A stretch of DNA of 64,000 nucleotides from Chamaelirium japonicum (taxonomy: Eukaryota > Streptophyta > Magnoliopsida > Liliales > Melanthiaceae). The notes beneath the pieces were generated by a model. It was given only the letters and a program-made list of their open reading frames with translations. It ran no database searches and had not been told where the DNA came from. Location: positions 48,220,440-48,284,439 of the forward strand of contig OX393550.1 of assembly GCA_947650365.1 (NCBI GenBank), read 5' to 3'. Made by a program: the position numbers and the translations under genes. Below, piece by piece: positions 26,701-41,700 of the stretch (positions are counted from its first letter, which is position 1; each line of letters starts with the position of its first letter).

Positions 26701-29700
26701 GCACTTGAGGCGCAAGATGCCGTTGGAGCCTGAGGCGCAAGGCGCAAATAAGACGCGCGCCTTAGTGTGTAAGGCGCAAAAATATATATTTTTCTTTAAA
26801 AAATTAATAATAATTGTAAAAAAATCTAAAAATTATAAAAAAATTATATTTCATGAAAAAAGAGAAATATGACCACTATTCAATTAAATCAACACAATAA
26901 AGGCATACAATACTTGTTACTCATAACTAGTGGCCATCAAATGAACAATTTTAGTGAAAATAATAATTCACAAGTTATCATGCAACATGCCAACATCATA
27001 TTCATAAGTTAAATACATACAATACTCATAAGTAATAACTGATAAATGAGAACTCATAAACAATGTTGAGTAACAAAACGAAAGAGTCTGACTCTAAGGA
27101 GAGTTGCGCTCTTTTATTCAAACCGAAAAGAATCGAAAGAAAAAAACCAAAACCCAAAAAAAAACCAAAAAACTAAAAACAAATCGAAAAAAACCCGAAA
27201 TAAACCAAAATCACAAAAAAAAACAAAAAACTTGAAGACCAAAACCCAAAATGCATCAAGGCGCGCGCCTCGGTCGCCCTGCGCCTTGTGCCAAAGGCGC
27301 TAAAGGCGCCTAAGGCGCGCGCCTTGCTGCGCGCGCCTCGCCAGCATGCGCCTGAGGCGCATACCTGCGCCTCGCCTCGAGGCGCGCCTCAGGCGCGCGC
27401 CTTACTGCGCCTTGACAACACTGGTATTGATCAACTAATGTCACATTCTCCATTAGATTTTAAACTTCAAGTGTTAATGCTCTAAGAGGAGTGGCGAATA
27501 ATCAGTGTCGTGTGTTTTATAGCTAAGAATAAGAAACAGGACTGTTGCCAATAATTCTCAGTGTCATGGATTCTATAGCTGAGAAGAAACATCCATGATA
27601 TTTACCAATACTTCACATCTCAGTGATCAATATCCAGGCACAGGCAAAGATTAGGTAGTCTTAGATATATACGATTTCCTCTTTAGATGGCTTCACGACA
27701 TTGCAAACATTTTTCCATCTTCATGACTTTTAGATGAACTTGATCAGGGAAGAATGGTCCCATATGAACGTGAATCCTTCACCTCAAGCAATTGTAGGTA
27801 TGCATTTTGCTGTGAACAATTAGGTAACTACTGGATCCTACTGAAAAGTAAGAGTAAGAAATTAGTGTTATAGTTTATTCTCCAAGATTTTGCTGGTGGA
27901 AAAAGAAATCAGAATTCTAAAGAGGAGAGATGAGGAATAGAATATTCAAACATTTATGTCATTATGAGAGAATGTAGCAGGACATGAGTGGGGAAACTAA
28001 AAAAGAGAATGTCCAATCAGAAGAGCTTGCTACCAAAAATCATGACTAGCAACTGTTCAAAATTGATGGAGCTTACAGCCAATAAAAGATAAGGCTTGAA
28101 TTCTAGGAGATAAATTGACCAAAAAACTCTTCAAGTGATGATAAAAATTCCAATGAGACCTGGACTCAGAGAACAACGTAATCATAACCCTTCTTCTAGT
28201 TTTTGCCCAGAAATACAGTTGTGTGAGTTGAGTATTCCAAGTTTCCAACAAAGAAGCAACAGTAGGAGGGCACCAATGGAAACCCTCATTAAAAAAAGCC
28301 ACACCGTGATTGTATGTTCTTTCGAAGTAGATATGAACACATAAATTGCTAATGTCTGGAAGATGTCAGTAATGAGTATTCAAAAGGAATGACAGCTCAT
28401 ACATGGACAGTGGAGATCGCAGGTAGATTTCTGGTATTTCTTCAGCCCTTCAGTCGATAGACAAAGAATCAAAGGTGCAATCAGAACACTGATAACATGT
28501 TGCTTAAGAAGCGATGAAGAACATAATCCATGGGCCTTATCTTATCTATTACCGTCAATAGTTTCTACGAAAAATCCCTCTTGCAAGCAAAATACATACA
28601 TATTGGCATAATATTGATGAGGTATACACACAAACACACAACACATACATACAAGACCTTTTTTACAATCATGACATATAGCTGAAGTATATAATGGAAA
28701 TAACTATATTAAGAACAAGTTGTACTCCTATGGACAGAACATAACTTATAAGATACACTCTTGGCAGTATAAATATGTGGAATGATGAATTTATCCTCAG
28801 AATTGAAGTTATTCAAAATTTCTTCACTATCCAGCTAGCTTCATTACACATTTATCATGCAGAACCATCAAATATCCATGTAAGCAGGAATAACAAACCA
28901 CTAGTGTTCAAGCAGATGTCCCACTAGAAAGATATAACCACTTGGTCATTAAGATTTAAGAGTGTTCACATAACCAATTATCTGAAAGGTCCACAGTATG
29001 TTTGTTTCTTTATATGTAACAAATTAAGTAGCACTAACGTGGAACCATACACATATGTATCAACAGTTGAATGAGTTTCCAACATGCATATTTCAATAAT
29101 CACACCTTGTCAACAAATCGCTGTGATATTAGTACTCAGCAACATAAACCAGTATCCACCGAATAGGAATGAAAAGCCAGAACCATAGAGTGGGTCTCCC
29201 ATAGAGTTCAGGAAAATAGGACTCTACAGAATAATATATACAGGACATGAAAATATGCATGTGCTTGTGTGCATGTACTTAAATCACCTGGATTCCTATA
29301 GTGTAGAGCATCCGAACAGTACTAAAATCAGATATTCGCCTTCCACCTCCAATTTCAAACTCAAGAGCAGTGCTGCAAAAATCCTATCAAATATGTGAAA
29401 AACTGTAACATGTAATTAGACGAAGAACTTTCGACCTACTCAGCAAAAAGGGTCGTGCTTTACCATAATGGAATGAAAGAATACAGTGAAAATATCCAAA
29501 GGTAAGTATCTTTGCTCCACTACACAACTAAAGACATCGTTCAAGGGAATAACATGGATAAAGAACATAACTGCTCAAATGATTTAGGACCGGTAATTCA
29601 AGCTTGCAGTGTCTACATCATGAAGTAAACGGGTTGTGAAAATTTAATTGTTCGAAACCTCCCTATGAATCCACAATTGAGAGATCTGAAGTTTTTCTTC

Positions 29701-32700
29701 TGCCTTGATCCAAGTATTATACTTCCATCATGCTTTCTAGAGAGGATTGTACAAGGAAACCCCCCAAAATAACAACACAGACATCCTAAATGGATCTAAT
29801 AAACCTCAAGACCATCATGGCAAAGTAAGCAAAATGAGTAAGGCGAGATAGAAAATTGAATGAGAAAGGACGAAACACCTAGTGCAGATACGATCTGGTC
29901 AATAACTGATATCTAGAGCATATTGTATCTGGACAAGAATAATAGAGAAAAGAGATAAACATTGGTGACTTTTTATGTCAACTATATTTGACAGAAATTT
30001 TATATATAAAAGTTCCAAATTACTGAATAATTATTTAGCATGTAAATCCATGCAATGTCTTTGTTGAATTAAGATAGCTATTTCAAACATCTGAATAAGA
30101 TTATTTGAATGTCTAAACATACCAATAAAGGCACATGTCATGATGAAACCTGCGATGTATCAATGATGAGTGTATAAAGATGCTTGAGTAGTAAAGTCTT
30201 GCAGGATAATAAATAAAATCGACACAAATTGGATTACCATATATCTTTTTTTCTATGATAACATCCTTTCATTCAAAAATTATATTACAACTTTTTTCTA
30301 AGATAGCATCCCTTTCATTCATCATTAGTGGGAAAGGTGTAAAAAGGACAAAGGAGGAAGATACAAATAGAAGGTGAACTGCATATGTGCTGTACAAGCG
30401 GTGAAAAAAACAGTAACTAATTAACTGTATTTTATGTTTATGTCCGATGACAAAACAGCAAACTTACCAGATTTGGAAATTAACGTCAGCAATCTGTCAA
30501 ATTTTATTTTATTCGGCTCAAACAAAATTGTCAAAGTGAAAAGAATAGGAAGCAACTGCCGAACTGTTTGTTTCTCCTTATTGGGAGGTCAATTTTGTGT
30601 CCACATTTCAGAATACAAACTTAAGATAACACAATCAAATAGGCCAGACCCTTTACAACGCAATATGGCAAGGGATAATTCACCTTCAGTCATCGAGAAC
30701 AGCAATTCAGAGCCACTCCTCTATATTTCACAACGACGAATCTCTTTGAGACAAAAAGGTCAAGGTATGTGAACATTATGGAATGGTTTCTTATACAGTT
30801 CTTGGATATATTAGTTGCCTGATTCTACTCTTATAGAAGACTTATTAATTGATGAGTTTGGTGCATGATATGCACCAAACCATCAGAATAAATATTGTAT
30901 AAACTAATATAAAAGTATAGCGATAAGTAGTGAAGCAAATTGAAATAGGTGACATTTATGAATTTTACTTAATAATGCTAATCTGACATTAAGTATGTGA
31001 TTTTTAGTTGTTAATATCACGTGCTAGCGCTTTTTGTAATGTTACCACATGTTGTCATGTGCGGTCGCATATGCGAATACGTGACCACATATGCGAAAGT
31101 TCCTCATAGAAACTACTATGCAGCCTCCACACATGCGAGGAACATGGAATCAAATGTTGACAAATTTCCTACGAAATCACCGAAATATTTCTTTTTTTTT
31201 AGGATCCGACATAGAAATTGACCGAATTTTTAATAGTACAAAATTTCCGTCCGACATTACGAAATGTTGGCCGAAATGAACGACACTTGACCGAAATCCG
31301 ACATTCTGTCTTTTTTCTAGACAATTTCACTGAAAAGTTTTATTTTTTTTAGTAAAACAAAACTCATCTTTATCAGTGAGAAATTACATTTTTCCTCAAT
31401 TTTGATTATTTCATAATAGACAATATTTTACTAACATTTGAACTTGAATTGATCGAAATTTGATCAAAATCCGATGAATTTCCACCGAAATCTTTCCTCA
31501 AAAAATACAAAATTTCCACCGACATTTAACCGAAATCCGACAAATTTCCATTTTTTGACTTACCAAAACCGACATAGAAATCGACATTTAAAACTTTGGC
31601 AAGGAAAAGAAACACATATGCGCTGCACATAGGAACTTCTACTTTCGCATAGGGAAAAGTCCAATGGTCCAAATTCGGATCGTTGGAGAGGACTTGTGTG
31701 GCCAAATAGGGGCATGTCAACCGGTCATTTTTACCCCCGAATTTATTGATAAATCATTTCCCACGTCTCAATCTTCGTACACACTTCACCCATCATCCTC
31801 TTCCCCTCCACACTATACCTCTCATATTCATCTCTTGGTCGTTGTCAGTATGGCAAGTTATCCAGAATGCTTGATTACTAGAGGAAGTTCTTTCGCAGTT
31901 GCAACTACGACATTCTTGGTGTGATTGAGCGTCCATCCTCGTCGCCGCATCTGATTGTCCAAAAAAATCAAAAGCAAGACATCGAATTACATTGAAAAAA
32001 GTGCTTCAGCTGAAGAGCGAGGATCATTCTAATACAAAAGTAGGTTTTGTCAATTGTCATTTTTAACAGTCAGGAGGTCATCTCATTGATCGGTGAGTGT
32101 GTACATGAGTCGTACTATGAAGCGAAGGCACCCTTTGTGGATGGATTCATCAGTGACTCTTACTCAGTTTAGCACGTGACATGTTTACCCTTCTCTCAAA
32201 TACAACCACGCATCTCTTGTACGCTGCAAGGTATTGAACTACTCAACAAGGCTGGTGTTACCAAGTAGCAGAGATCATGTTCCCGACCTTAACAGATTTG
32301 TGGTCTTTCTAATTGGGGAATGATCAGCTATGTTCATCCAATCCCTCAACAGCATCTATTTAATAAACTCAAATTGAATAGCTCATGGCATCATACGATA
32401 TTTCTTAACATTATCCGTTCCGTCAATAAATTGAGCAGTGGTGCCAGAGGGCTGGATTTCACCTTTCGGTACGTCTCTTTGAGATGTTAAGTCTAAGATC
32501 AATAGCTCATAGACTACATTTCCTTTGTGAACACATCATTCGGAACAAGGGTTGGTCGAGCCAGTATTCCACATCAAATTACCAAGAAACTCTACGCCTA
32601 TCACACCCTTCAAAGAAAACCGCTTGAAATAATCGTTCGACCATATGAGAAGAAGGTTAGCAGTGAGAGAGTCCAAAGGAAACAATTCTCCCTTACTCAG

Positions 32701-35700
32701 CAAAAAGTGGGGCACCTCCTCCTACTCAGCGAACTATAAATAATTTGAAGAATCATTTCTCCGAGAAAATTTAGAGGCCTCGAAAAGAAAACTTCATAAA
32801 AATTACCAGCAGGTAGATGCAACTATAAACAACAAACGATACAAGCATTGGGGTTGCATGACATAATGAAAAAGGTCCATATTAAACGAAGCCCAATTTA
32901 GAAATCTAAAAGCAACATTAGGAGTTAGGCGAAAGCAAGGTACTAAAAATCGCAAAATATCTCGATCGGCTGAAAACCCGAAACGAAACAGCACTAGCAA
33001 TATCGAACGGTAACAAAGCTGTTGTAAAATCGTAAAATATCACAATATTTCCACAAAATATTTTCATCTCCACGAAATATCGCGATATCAGCACCAACAC
33101 AAAGAGATTTTGTCAAAATTTCGTGAAATGACACCAAAATTGTTGGACTGACTGGTTATAAAAGGGAGCTTGGAGCCTGTATCTCAGCACCTTATTTACA
33201 TATAAAAGTATATGATTATATGTAAAAGTAAATGGTTATATGTAAATAATCAAATGTAAATGGTTATATGTAAATAAGCAAATACCCCCCATTTGATTTC
33301 AATAAAAATATCAAAAAAATCAAAAACCAAAGGAATAAAAAAGTTTAGTTTCAGTTTTAGCAGGAGAAAACAGTTTTCAAGGTTTTTTATAAAATCCGCA
33401 TGTTAAGAAAAGTGATTAAATCAACTCCTTTTTAGCTCCAAAAATTCCACAAGATGTAGAATTACAAGTGCATCTAGAAAACCATGGCTCGTCAAAGGAA
33501 ATTTTGAATGAATAAAAACTTTACAATATAAAAACTCTTTTTTCTAGACTTAGTAAGAAAACAGTGTTTTCCATTTCAATATAATTTTTGCACGATTTCA
33601 AACTTGCATAACTTTCTTGTTTTAAGTCCGTTTTTAAAATTGTTTAAAACAATATTTTGACAATCAACTAATCTTTATTTTGAAAATATTTTTATCCACA
33701 AAAAAGATAAAAAAACATTTGAAAATATATATCAAAACTGGACCAAACAAGACTGCACTAGACTCACATACTCAATAAATTGAATACATGCTATGTGAAG
33801 CTCTAGCTACTCTACACCCCTAGGTAGGTACAAATATTATTTGAGCGTTTGAAAGTGTATCTATACTTGGTTTATGACTATGCAGTGTTTCACTAAAAAA
33901 TTCCATCGAAAAATCAATATTTTCATCATTTTTATAAAACTGCAATATTTCCACACAGTCGAAATATTTCCATATCCAGAGGGTCGAAATTTCGACCGAA
34001 ATGGAGATTTTGAACCTTGGGCGAAAGGACTACGCTAGCTATGCCCATTGGGAGTTGATGTGCCTATATTGTACAACTTTTTTTATTTATGCATATTGTA
34101 AAATATTTTAAATTTTAATGAAGTTTATTTTCCTTCATTAGGCCCAATAAGGCTTCAAGGTTCTAACTTAATAATAACTAGTAACTAAGTTTAAGTTAAA
34201 TTGGCATCCGTCGGTTGTGCGGCCGTACAATCGCATATGCGATCAGCTAAGTCTGAGTTGTGCGATCGCACATCGCACTTGAAAACATTGATGATATTCA
34301 TGAAAACAAAAAATCATATTTGAGAATACAATGCGTTTAAAAGTATTAGAAAATTGCAATATTCAAATGAATCAACAACCGAAAGCAGACCAATAAATGC
34401 AGAAGTAGGTTTAGGCCCATGTATAGTATTCCAATATGTTTGAGCCTATGGAGTAGGTCCACAACAATAAAGAGTAGGAAGAAAACATGCTAAAGAATAG
34501 AAAGAAAAGTCGGGAACACTATGTCAAAAAAAACCATAATCAAACCTAAAAAAAAGTACCTTCCAACCCTACCAGCAACACGCCCATGAGACTTTGTAGA
34601 GAAATGACGAGTATAATGAGCTGATCCCCCGAAAGAACTAGTCCCAAACTGCACGAGATTGAAGAGGACCAAAGTAAATAAACATGAAATGCCAGCACAT
34701 TTTTTCGAAAAAACTAACATAAAAGCATTGTAGCCTATGAATACCACATTAAAAAATACAGAACAAAATTATAAATAATTAGTCAGTATTTCTTCCGGAG
34801 GGAATTGAAGCAACAAATACTGGTTAACGTGGTTCTCCACGTAAGCAGTATTATGATAAAAAAAAAATAAACATGTTTTGCAACATTATATTATCACCAA
34901 GCTGATTTGATCTGGAGTGACAGTACTAAGCTGAATAACAAATAGAGTAAATTACACTTGACCCCCCTGAAGTTTAGCCCAAAATCACTTACCCCACTGA
35001 AGGTTTTTTTGTTCCAAACCGGTCCCTATAGTTTTAAATCATCGCACAATACCCCTTTTGTCAACTACTAAATTTCCTTCTCCATTGATAATTTCTATCT
35101 AATCAAAACCAATTGAAGGGGGTAAAATACTAAAATGTAGTTTATTAACTGTAGGAGGGTTAAGTGATTTTGGGCCAAACTTCAGGGGGTTAAAGTATAA
35201 TTTACCCTAAAAAAATAAAGACCACTAGGTGTTTGTCCCACTAAAGGAGGATGTCGTGCTCTAAGAATAAAACAAAAGCAGCACTATGTATGAAACTATG
35301 AATTTTCTGAGTTCAATAAATAATAACTCAAGAATTGAGACCCAACATGCATATTTATTAATCACACTCAAAGTAGCCAAAGTCTACAGTTCATGGAAGC
35401 AAAGCATTAGGTGTACTCAAAATTTACATGATAACTTGGAATTTAGGACAGCAAATCAGATTTCAAAAATAGTATGGTTATATCATTATAGTCCTACGAT
35501 GCATTATCTACAAATACAGAAAATAAGGATAAAACTTGAAGATTCATTTCAATTTTTTTGACCAAATAGTATTATGAACATATAGTTCGGGTTGACTTTT
35601 TCCAACCCAAATCCAACTCGTCCTTCAATAAAATGATCTCAAACCTGACCCAGAGTCAGGTTGGGCTCGGATTGGGTCAGATTCAACCTGCCCAAGTTGC

Positions 35701-38700
35701 AGCCTTACCTCCCAACAGTGATAAAAGAACAAAAAATGAGAAAATCAGATACCAAGTATCCTTTTTAGCATCTCAAAAAAGTGTGTACGCGGATAGCAAT
35801 TTTCCATAGAATGTATTTCAAGTTTTCAACTTCAGTAATTGTCTTAAGTTTTTTTCTGTTGATTTATTATATGTTAATATAAACATAATGGATTGACCAT
35901 ACATTAACAAAAAAATAGGTTGAAAGGTGCCACGTGGAACCTTTTTAGAGGGGAGGATCAAAGTACATGGTGGAGGGGACTCAGGGGAGGATCACGGTCC
36001 CTATTCACAAGCACATACATATATATAGGAGTTCAGGCTTCCTAAGTGCTATTAACGTACAGTATGTACAGCCCAAGTACAAGGAAACAATTTTGGCTGT
36101 TAGTTGATGTGACTGTGGGCCAAATCGATACAACTCAGACGTATCGGGTCTGACTCGGCTATATTGCCCGAGTTTGTACCAATCTCAGCAAAGTTAGGAC
36201 GCATACCAGTAATGATCCATGTATCGATCGCAGTCTATAAAAAACCATACGAAACTCCATATCAACCGAGTTTTTTAAACTTGATAACAATCCAAATTAG
36301 GATAAATTTTGCGTAAACTAGTGGTAGATTTTGGGTAAATTTAAGAAAATTGGTGCAAAAAAGGAGTAACTTTGGGGAAATTAGGTAAATTTTGGGGTAA
36401 ATTGGGTAGATTTTGGAAAACTGGGGTAAGTTTTGGGGGATTTGTGAAAATTGGGGGAATTTTTTTACGAAATCGAAAAATTTACTAAAAGTTTGGGAAA
36501 ATTTAAAAAAATTAGTCGAAAGTTTGAAATTTCTCAAAGCTTGCCAAATTGAGGAAAAAACTTTTTGAATATTTTTGATCCCCAAATTTTGCTTCAGCTA
36601 GATATTCCGACATATTCCATGAATCATGATATATATCGAAATTTAGTGCCTTGGTTAGCCCCAAATTTTGGGCATCCAAAGCAGGGGGTGAGGGGAGACG
36701 AGAATGATGGTTTAAGAGTGGTCTAATTTTTTCTTGTTTATACTATGGTTTGTTGTAGTGTAGTTTAGTAGTAGCTCTAAACAATAATACCAAGAAGGGT
36801 CCAATAACACTTGGAAGTAAACACAACTGATCAGTTGATTATGTATTTGAAATAAAAAGAGAAAAAAAAGAATGAGCCTCTTCTACCTTCTCTCCCTTTC
36901 CTTTTCACCCCCAGATTTGGACAGGTTCCTTTTATCCAAATTTGGGGCGTGACTATAGTTATATCAATGGATACTTTTGCTATTTACATAAGTTAGGATG
37001 TTACCCTAGTAACTATTTACCTATGAATATTTGATTATATTTTAGACATGACTATATAATCTATTACATACATGATTATTTAATTTTTAATATACATTAA
37101 TTGTTTGATTTACTTAGGTATAAGTTGATCTAGAGCAGTCTAATAATAGGTGCTAAAATTGAGAGTTATTTTCTTGGTGTTAATAGATTTAAATGCTTAT
37201 TTAGTATGGATTGGGCCTACAGACGCCCCACAAGCCCCAAGCTTCACCTAGTGCATGTGGAGGGAATCAGGAGATATCTGAGGTTCCCTCACATGATTCG
37301 AGATACTTGTCTACGCTAATTGTGCAAGAGCAAGATGAGCTCTTCCCATGAACAATATGGATTGGGACAACTAACAGGGACATGTGGTGCTCAAACAACC
37401 TCGAATGGCAAGATAGACAAAGAAACAAGTGAATGCTCATGGGCAAGCAAAATGATATATAAGAAAGGAGAGTGCATGAGGACAACATGTCAATGTTGTT
37501 GTAGGTTTTGAAGTGCGTGGAAGAGATATGAGCGAGAAACATAAACAATCTGCATTCATAGATATGTTTTGTACACCACGTGGGCCACGATAGGGAGACA
37601 CCAGCCCAGCATCGCGTAGTTCATGACCACGAGATCGCCGACTGCATAAATAAAGATGCAATGATTTAAAATGATACCTAAATATTTATGTAGTTCTATT
37701 TTATCTTTCCACTATAATTTCAAAGAAACAAATAAAATAGTAAACAAGTTGGCTTGTTCCTTTATAAATGTTTGCATGTTTAACTACAACAAAGGGGTTG
37801 TTTGGTTACATGCAACTCAAGTCATAGTATTGTCAACTTACATTTGATTGAAGATTTTGCGACTCCACTCATAAGGGCTCGGTTGGTTAATTGAGTGCAT
37901 ACAGGGCATGCCCGATCACGAATGCGCTAAGAATAATTTTATGCAAGAGAGGTATGATGTAAAAGAACATAACGCTCAGACTTTACCGGGTTGAAGACAT
38001 CAGTGAGGGTACGATTCGGTATGGAGCATGAGAACCATAGTCTTCGTCGTACGATAGATAGTGTTCTAGATATTCTAGACAGTAAAGGTGACTATGAAAC
38101 AGAGGCAAAAAACAAGGGTCATAGGAGGACCAGTCACGACGATTAAGCATCGCGACAGGAGCCATGAAACCAATTTGATGCGGGATGGGTGAGGAGGTTC
38201 CACCAAAAAGGAAGGAATCTCGCTCTAGGTGAATGATGGAGGTTTACGATCATTCAGATTTTATATGCAGTAGGGTAGGTTTTGGTTGTTTGATGAAAAT
38301 CCGGATATCGGATGTGGGCAAAATTTGGTGGCGAGGTAGGTTTACGGTTTAACTAAATAGGGCTAAAGTTTGAAGACGATCAGGGTTAGTAGATGTGGAT
38401 ATATCTATGGTTTTTCAAATCTGGATTTCACAAACCAAATTGGGTTTTGAGGGATTTTGGTGATCAAAAGTGGTAGATCTTGTGGGGGAAAGATGGGAAA
38501 TGCATAGGCTTGTTATGGCTAGGTTTGAATGAGATTCGGAGGGTTTGAGTCAAGTCCACATAGTTACAATTTCGGTCAACATAGTTAAAATCGTGCATGG
38601 TGGGATTTGTTTCCAATCAACTTGTTTCCTTTTTGGCTCAATTAATCAGCAACGATTGTTGAATTAAGTGGTAAGAACAATCCTCGTATAGCTTGTCCTA

Positions 38701-41700
38701 TTTCCTTAAATACTCAATTCAAAACTCGACAAAATCCCTCTACTTTGACCGAAATTATAACTATGTGGACTTTCTCTAAAACCCACCAAATCTCATTCAA
38801 ACCTACTTGTTAAAGCCCTCTACAACAACAAATTGGGAAGATTGAAGGTCACTCTCTCTCACTCACTGAGATAGTCTCCATAAACAACAGTGATTCTTGC
38901 TTTCTTCCTTAATGATTTCCCTACAACAATCTACCCCTTTTAGCAGGGCCTGCCTTTTGACATGTTCTTTTAATGCTTCACCGAATGGTCAAATGTAATG
39001 TAAATAAAAATCAACCCAGACATCAAGAACATATTCGGAAAAAAGAATTCTCCGCATTCTTTTGCCAATGAATTATGATTATATCAAAAGGATTAATATC
39101 TCATTAGTGTTAGCCTGAATGGATCCAAAAACCTTAAGGCTACAAATAGCAAAATAAATGTGTTATGGCTAACAAGGTTTCAAAACAACTGTTCAACGTG
39201 ACAAAATTGTGTGATTCGGAAACATTTGATCTTGAGCAAACTGTACCATAAAGAAGAAGAATAAGAAACAATTTTTAAAAAAATAGCAAATCCCACTTGA
39301 TTTGGGAGTATACATGCAGAACTCAATGCTGCAGAATCTCTGATCATAAGATCGACGTTGCATGGAATGTAACATAGAAACTTAAATAGATTAGACAAAC
39401 CCATAATAGAAAAACATACATATTAAAGTGTCTTAGAAGCTAACAGTGATCACCCAGAAGCCTTACGTATTAACAAACTTCACAGGAAAAGCATAAACAC
39501 CAGCAAACCTCACAGGAAAAGCACAAATACCAACAGACCTCACAGAGATAAATATACCTTCAGTTCTCCAACAGCAGAAGTTTTGTCATCCTTCTTTTGC
39601 CATCCGACAGCAATAGCCGACTCTGTTCCTAAAACAAGTTGTATCTGAACAAAACATATGGCCATAAACATATAATCCCATACAACATCTGTAAGTAATT
39701 CACTTGAGAGAATATGAATATGCTTCCCTATATTGATTCGCAGAACATAAGCTCGCAGAAAAAATTAAAACTTCTTTCTTTATCTAGCAAACGAGGAACA
39801 ACGTATGAGAGGAATACAGAGTTTGGTGCCTCAAGAGTCAAGACTAGTTCTTGAGAACTTGAGACATGCCATACTTGATAGTACAGAGACATTACAGACA
39901 TATTGTCATACTGTTCTCTGAAAGCATCCGGTTGCCAATAAAATCAGATACCTTCTTGGGTATCCTCTTGGTCCAAAAAATTGCACTACTTCCAAAACAT
40001 AATCGTTTATACAAGCCTTCCAAAACACTTCAAACAAGAACTACGAATCAGTATCAGCACCTATGTTTGGAGGGGGGAAAGAGGATGATCCCCTTACTGT
40101 TCTGAACAGCTACTATCAAATACATTTTACATTGTAAGTATGGACCTGATAACTCAAAGCTAGCTAGCATTAAAAAGTAAAAAGTTCTCTTTCAGCATAT
40201 GTAAGAGCATCCACAGTATGAAGCAGGAATCAATTGTCATCTGGAAATTAGCTAATTTATAAGTCTGTTGAAGGAAAAAAAAGATTTGAATGTTCCCAAA
40301 GGAACATGTAATTGTAAATAAAAGCTGAAACAAACTTTTTTTCTTTTTTCAAATGAGGGAGGAAGCTGAAACAAAGCTATTACCAAATGCATACTGTAAG
40401 ATTTAAAGGAAGAAAGGGAGATCCGGTGAGGTGCAGAAATGGTAGCCAGTGGAGGTGCATCATCATCAAGCCTTAGACCTACCAAAAAGAGCAAAAATGC
40501 CAATGAAGATCGCGCAGCCAACAGCTAGAGGATGAGTTCTCTTCAGGTAGGAAGGAAAGATGCAACATCTATCTTCAAGATCACCATCAAATTAATTGGT
40601 TACGAATGACACTGTTTAGCGATTCTCAATGCTTAAAATATTACAGTAGCATTGGTCATGGTGCAGGGATTGTCAGTGCATAAAATATTACAGTAGGATC
40701 AGTCTCTTGATCAGGTTTTCATTATCAGTAAAAATGAATCTGGCCAATCGTTTTCCTTCTACATGTGGAATAGATTTTTGTGAGGAGTATTGAATCACAA
40801 TAGAAGTTCGGATATCTTTCCTTTATCTATTATTGAAAGGTTTTGTACTTTCCCCTAAGCTGTATGAGTGTCAGCTGTCAGGAGTCGTGACAAACCTAGC
40901 TTGCTATTAGATTCATATGTGAGTCCTTGTTGGGCTAGGAATCAAGTTAGATGTCATAGTAGCTATAGAAGCTTTATTAGAATACCTTGGCAATGGTAAG
41001 GAATCGTACTTCCACTCAAAACAACTAAGGGGTGGTTTAAGCCATGTGCTGGAAGCTATATGGGAATACCATGGCAACGGTAAATTGAAATTCTACTCAA
41101 AAGAGTCAAAACACCTAAATGTGAATCATGTGATATCTACATAGTAATTAGTTTAGACCAAATCATACACTTTTTTGGTTTAACGTCAAGTGTAAACCCA
41201 AAAACATTGATTTTTTACCTGGCGAATGATAGCTCAAGACCATAAGAAGTTCAGGAACATATATTGCAATCAAGTTTATGTGGAGGTACTATGAGCCCCA
41301 AGGCAGATCTTATGGTATGGAGGTCAGCAGCTCCCAATTTCATAGTGTGTATGGACCAGCTTAAGTAGTCCATCACATCTTTCAAGTTGCATGAAGTGCT
41401 ACTGTGCTAGTGCTATCATCGAGCAAACCCAGAGTTAACATACGGCTTTAAATGGCAATAACATCAAGAAGGAGACTAGGACTAGGAGAGTTGTGCAATA
41501 GAATTATAGAACAAGGAAAGTTTTTAGGGAGTACAAAACATGAGATCATTCTGCCAATGTTAGCATCAGGTGTTCTTGTGCCCTTATCAAGGTTCACACA
41601 ACATGCATGAGCTAAGATAGTTTGTCTCATCTTTCAGGGTATAATGAGCTCCTGGACAACCATCATAGATGGAGCAATACAGTTAGTTTTGAGGATGATG

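Noticed and set aside
36262..36585. 107-residue minus-strand frame rich in Phe, Pro, Lys and Tyr
   Set aside because: Produced by a degenerate minisatellite, not by coding constraint.
36100..36655. Further hAT-like element
   Set aside because: A plausible right end (TAGTGCCTTG) exists, but neither a matching left end nor an 8-bp duplication could be identified.
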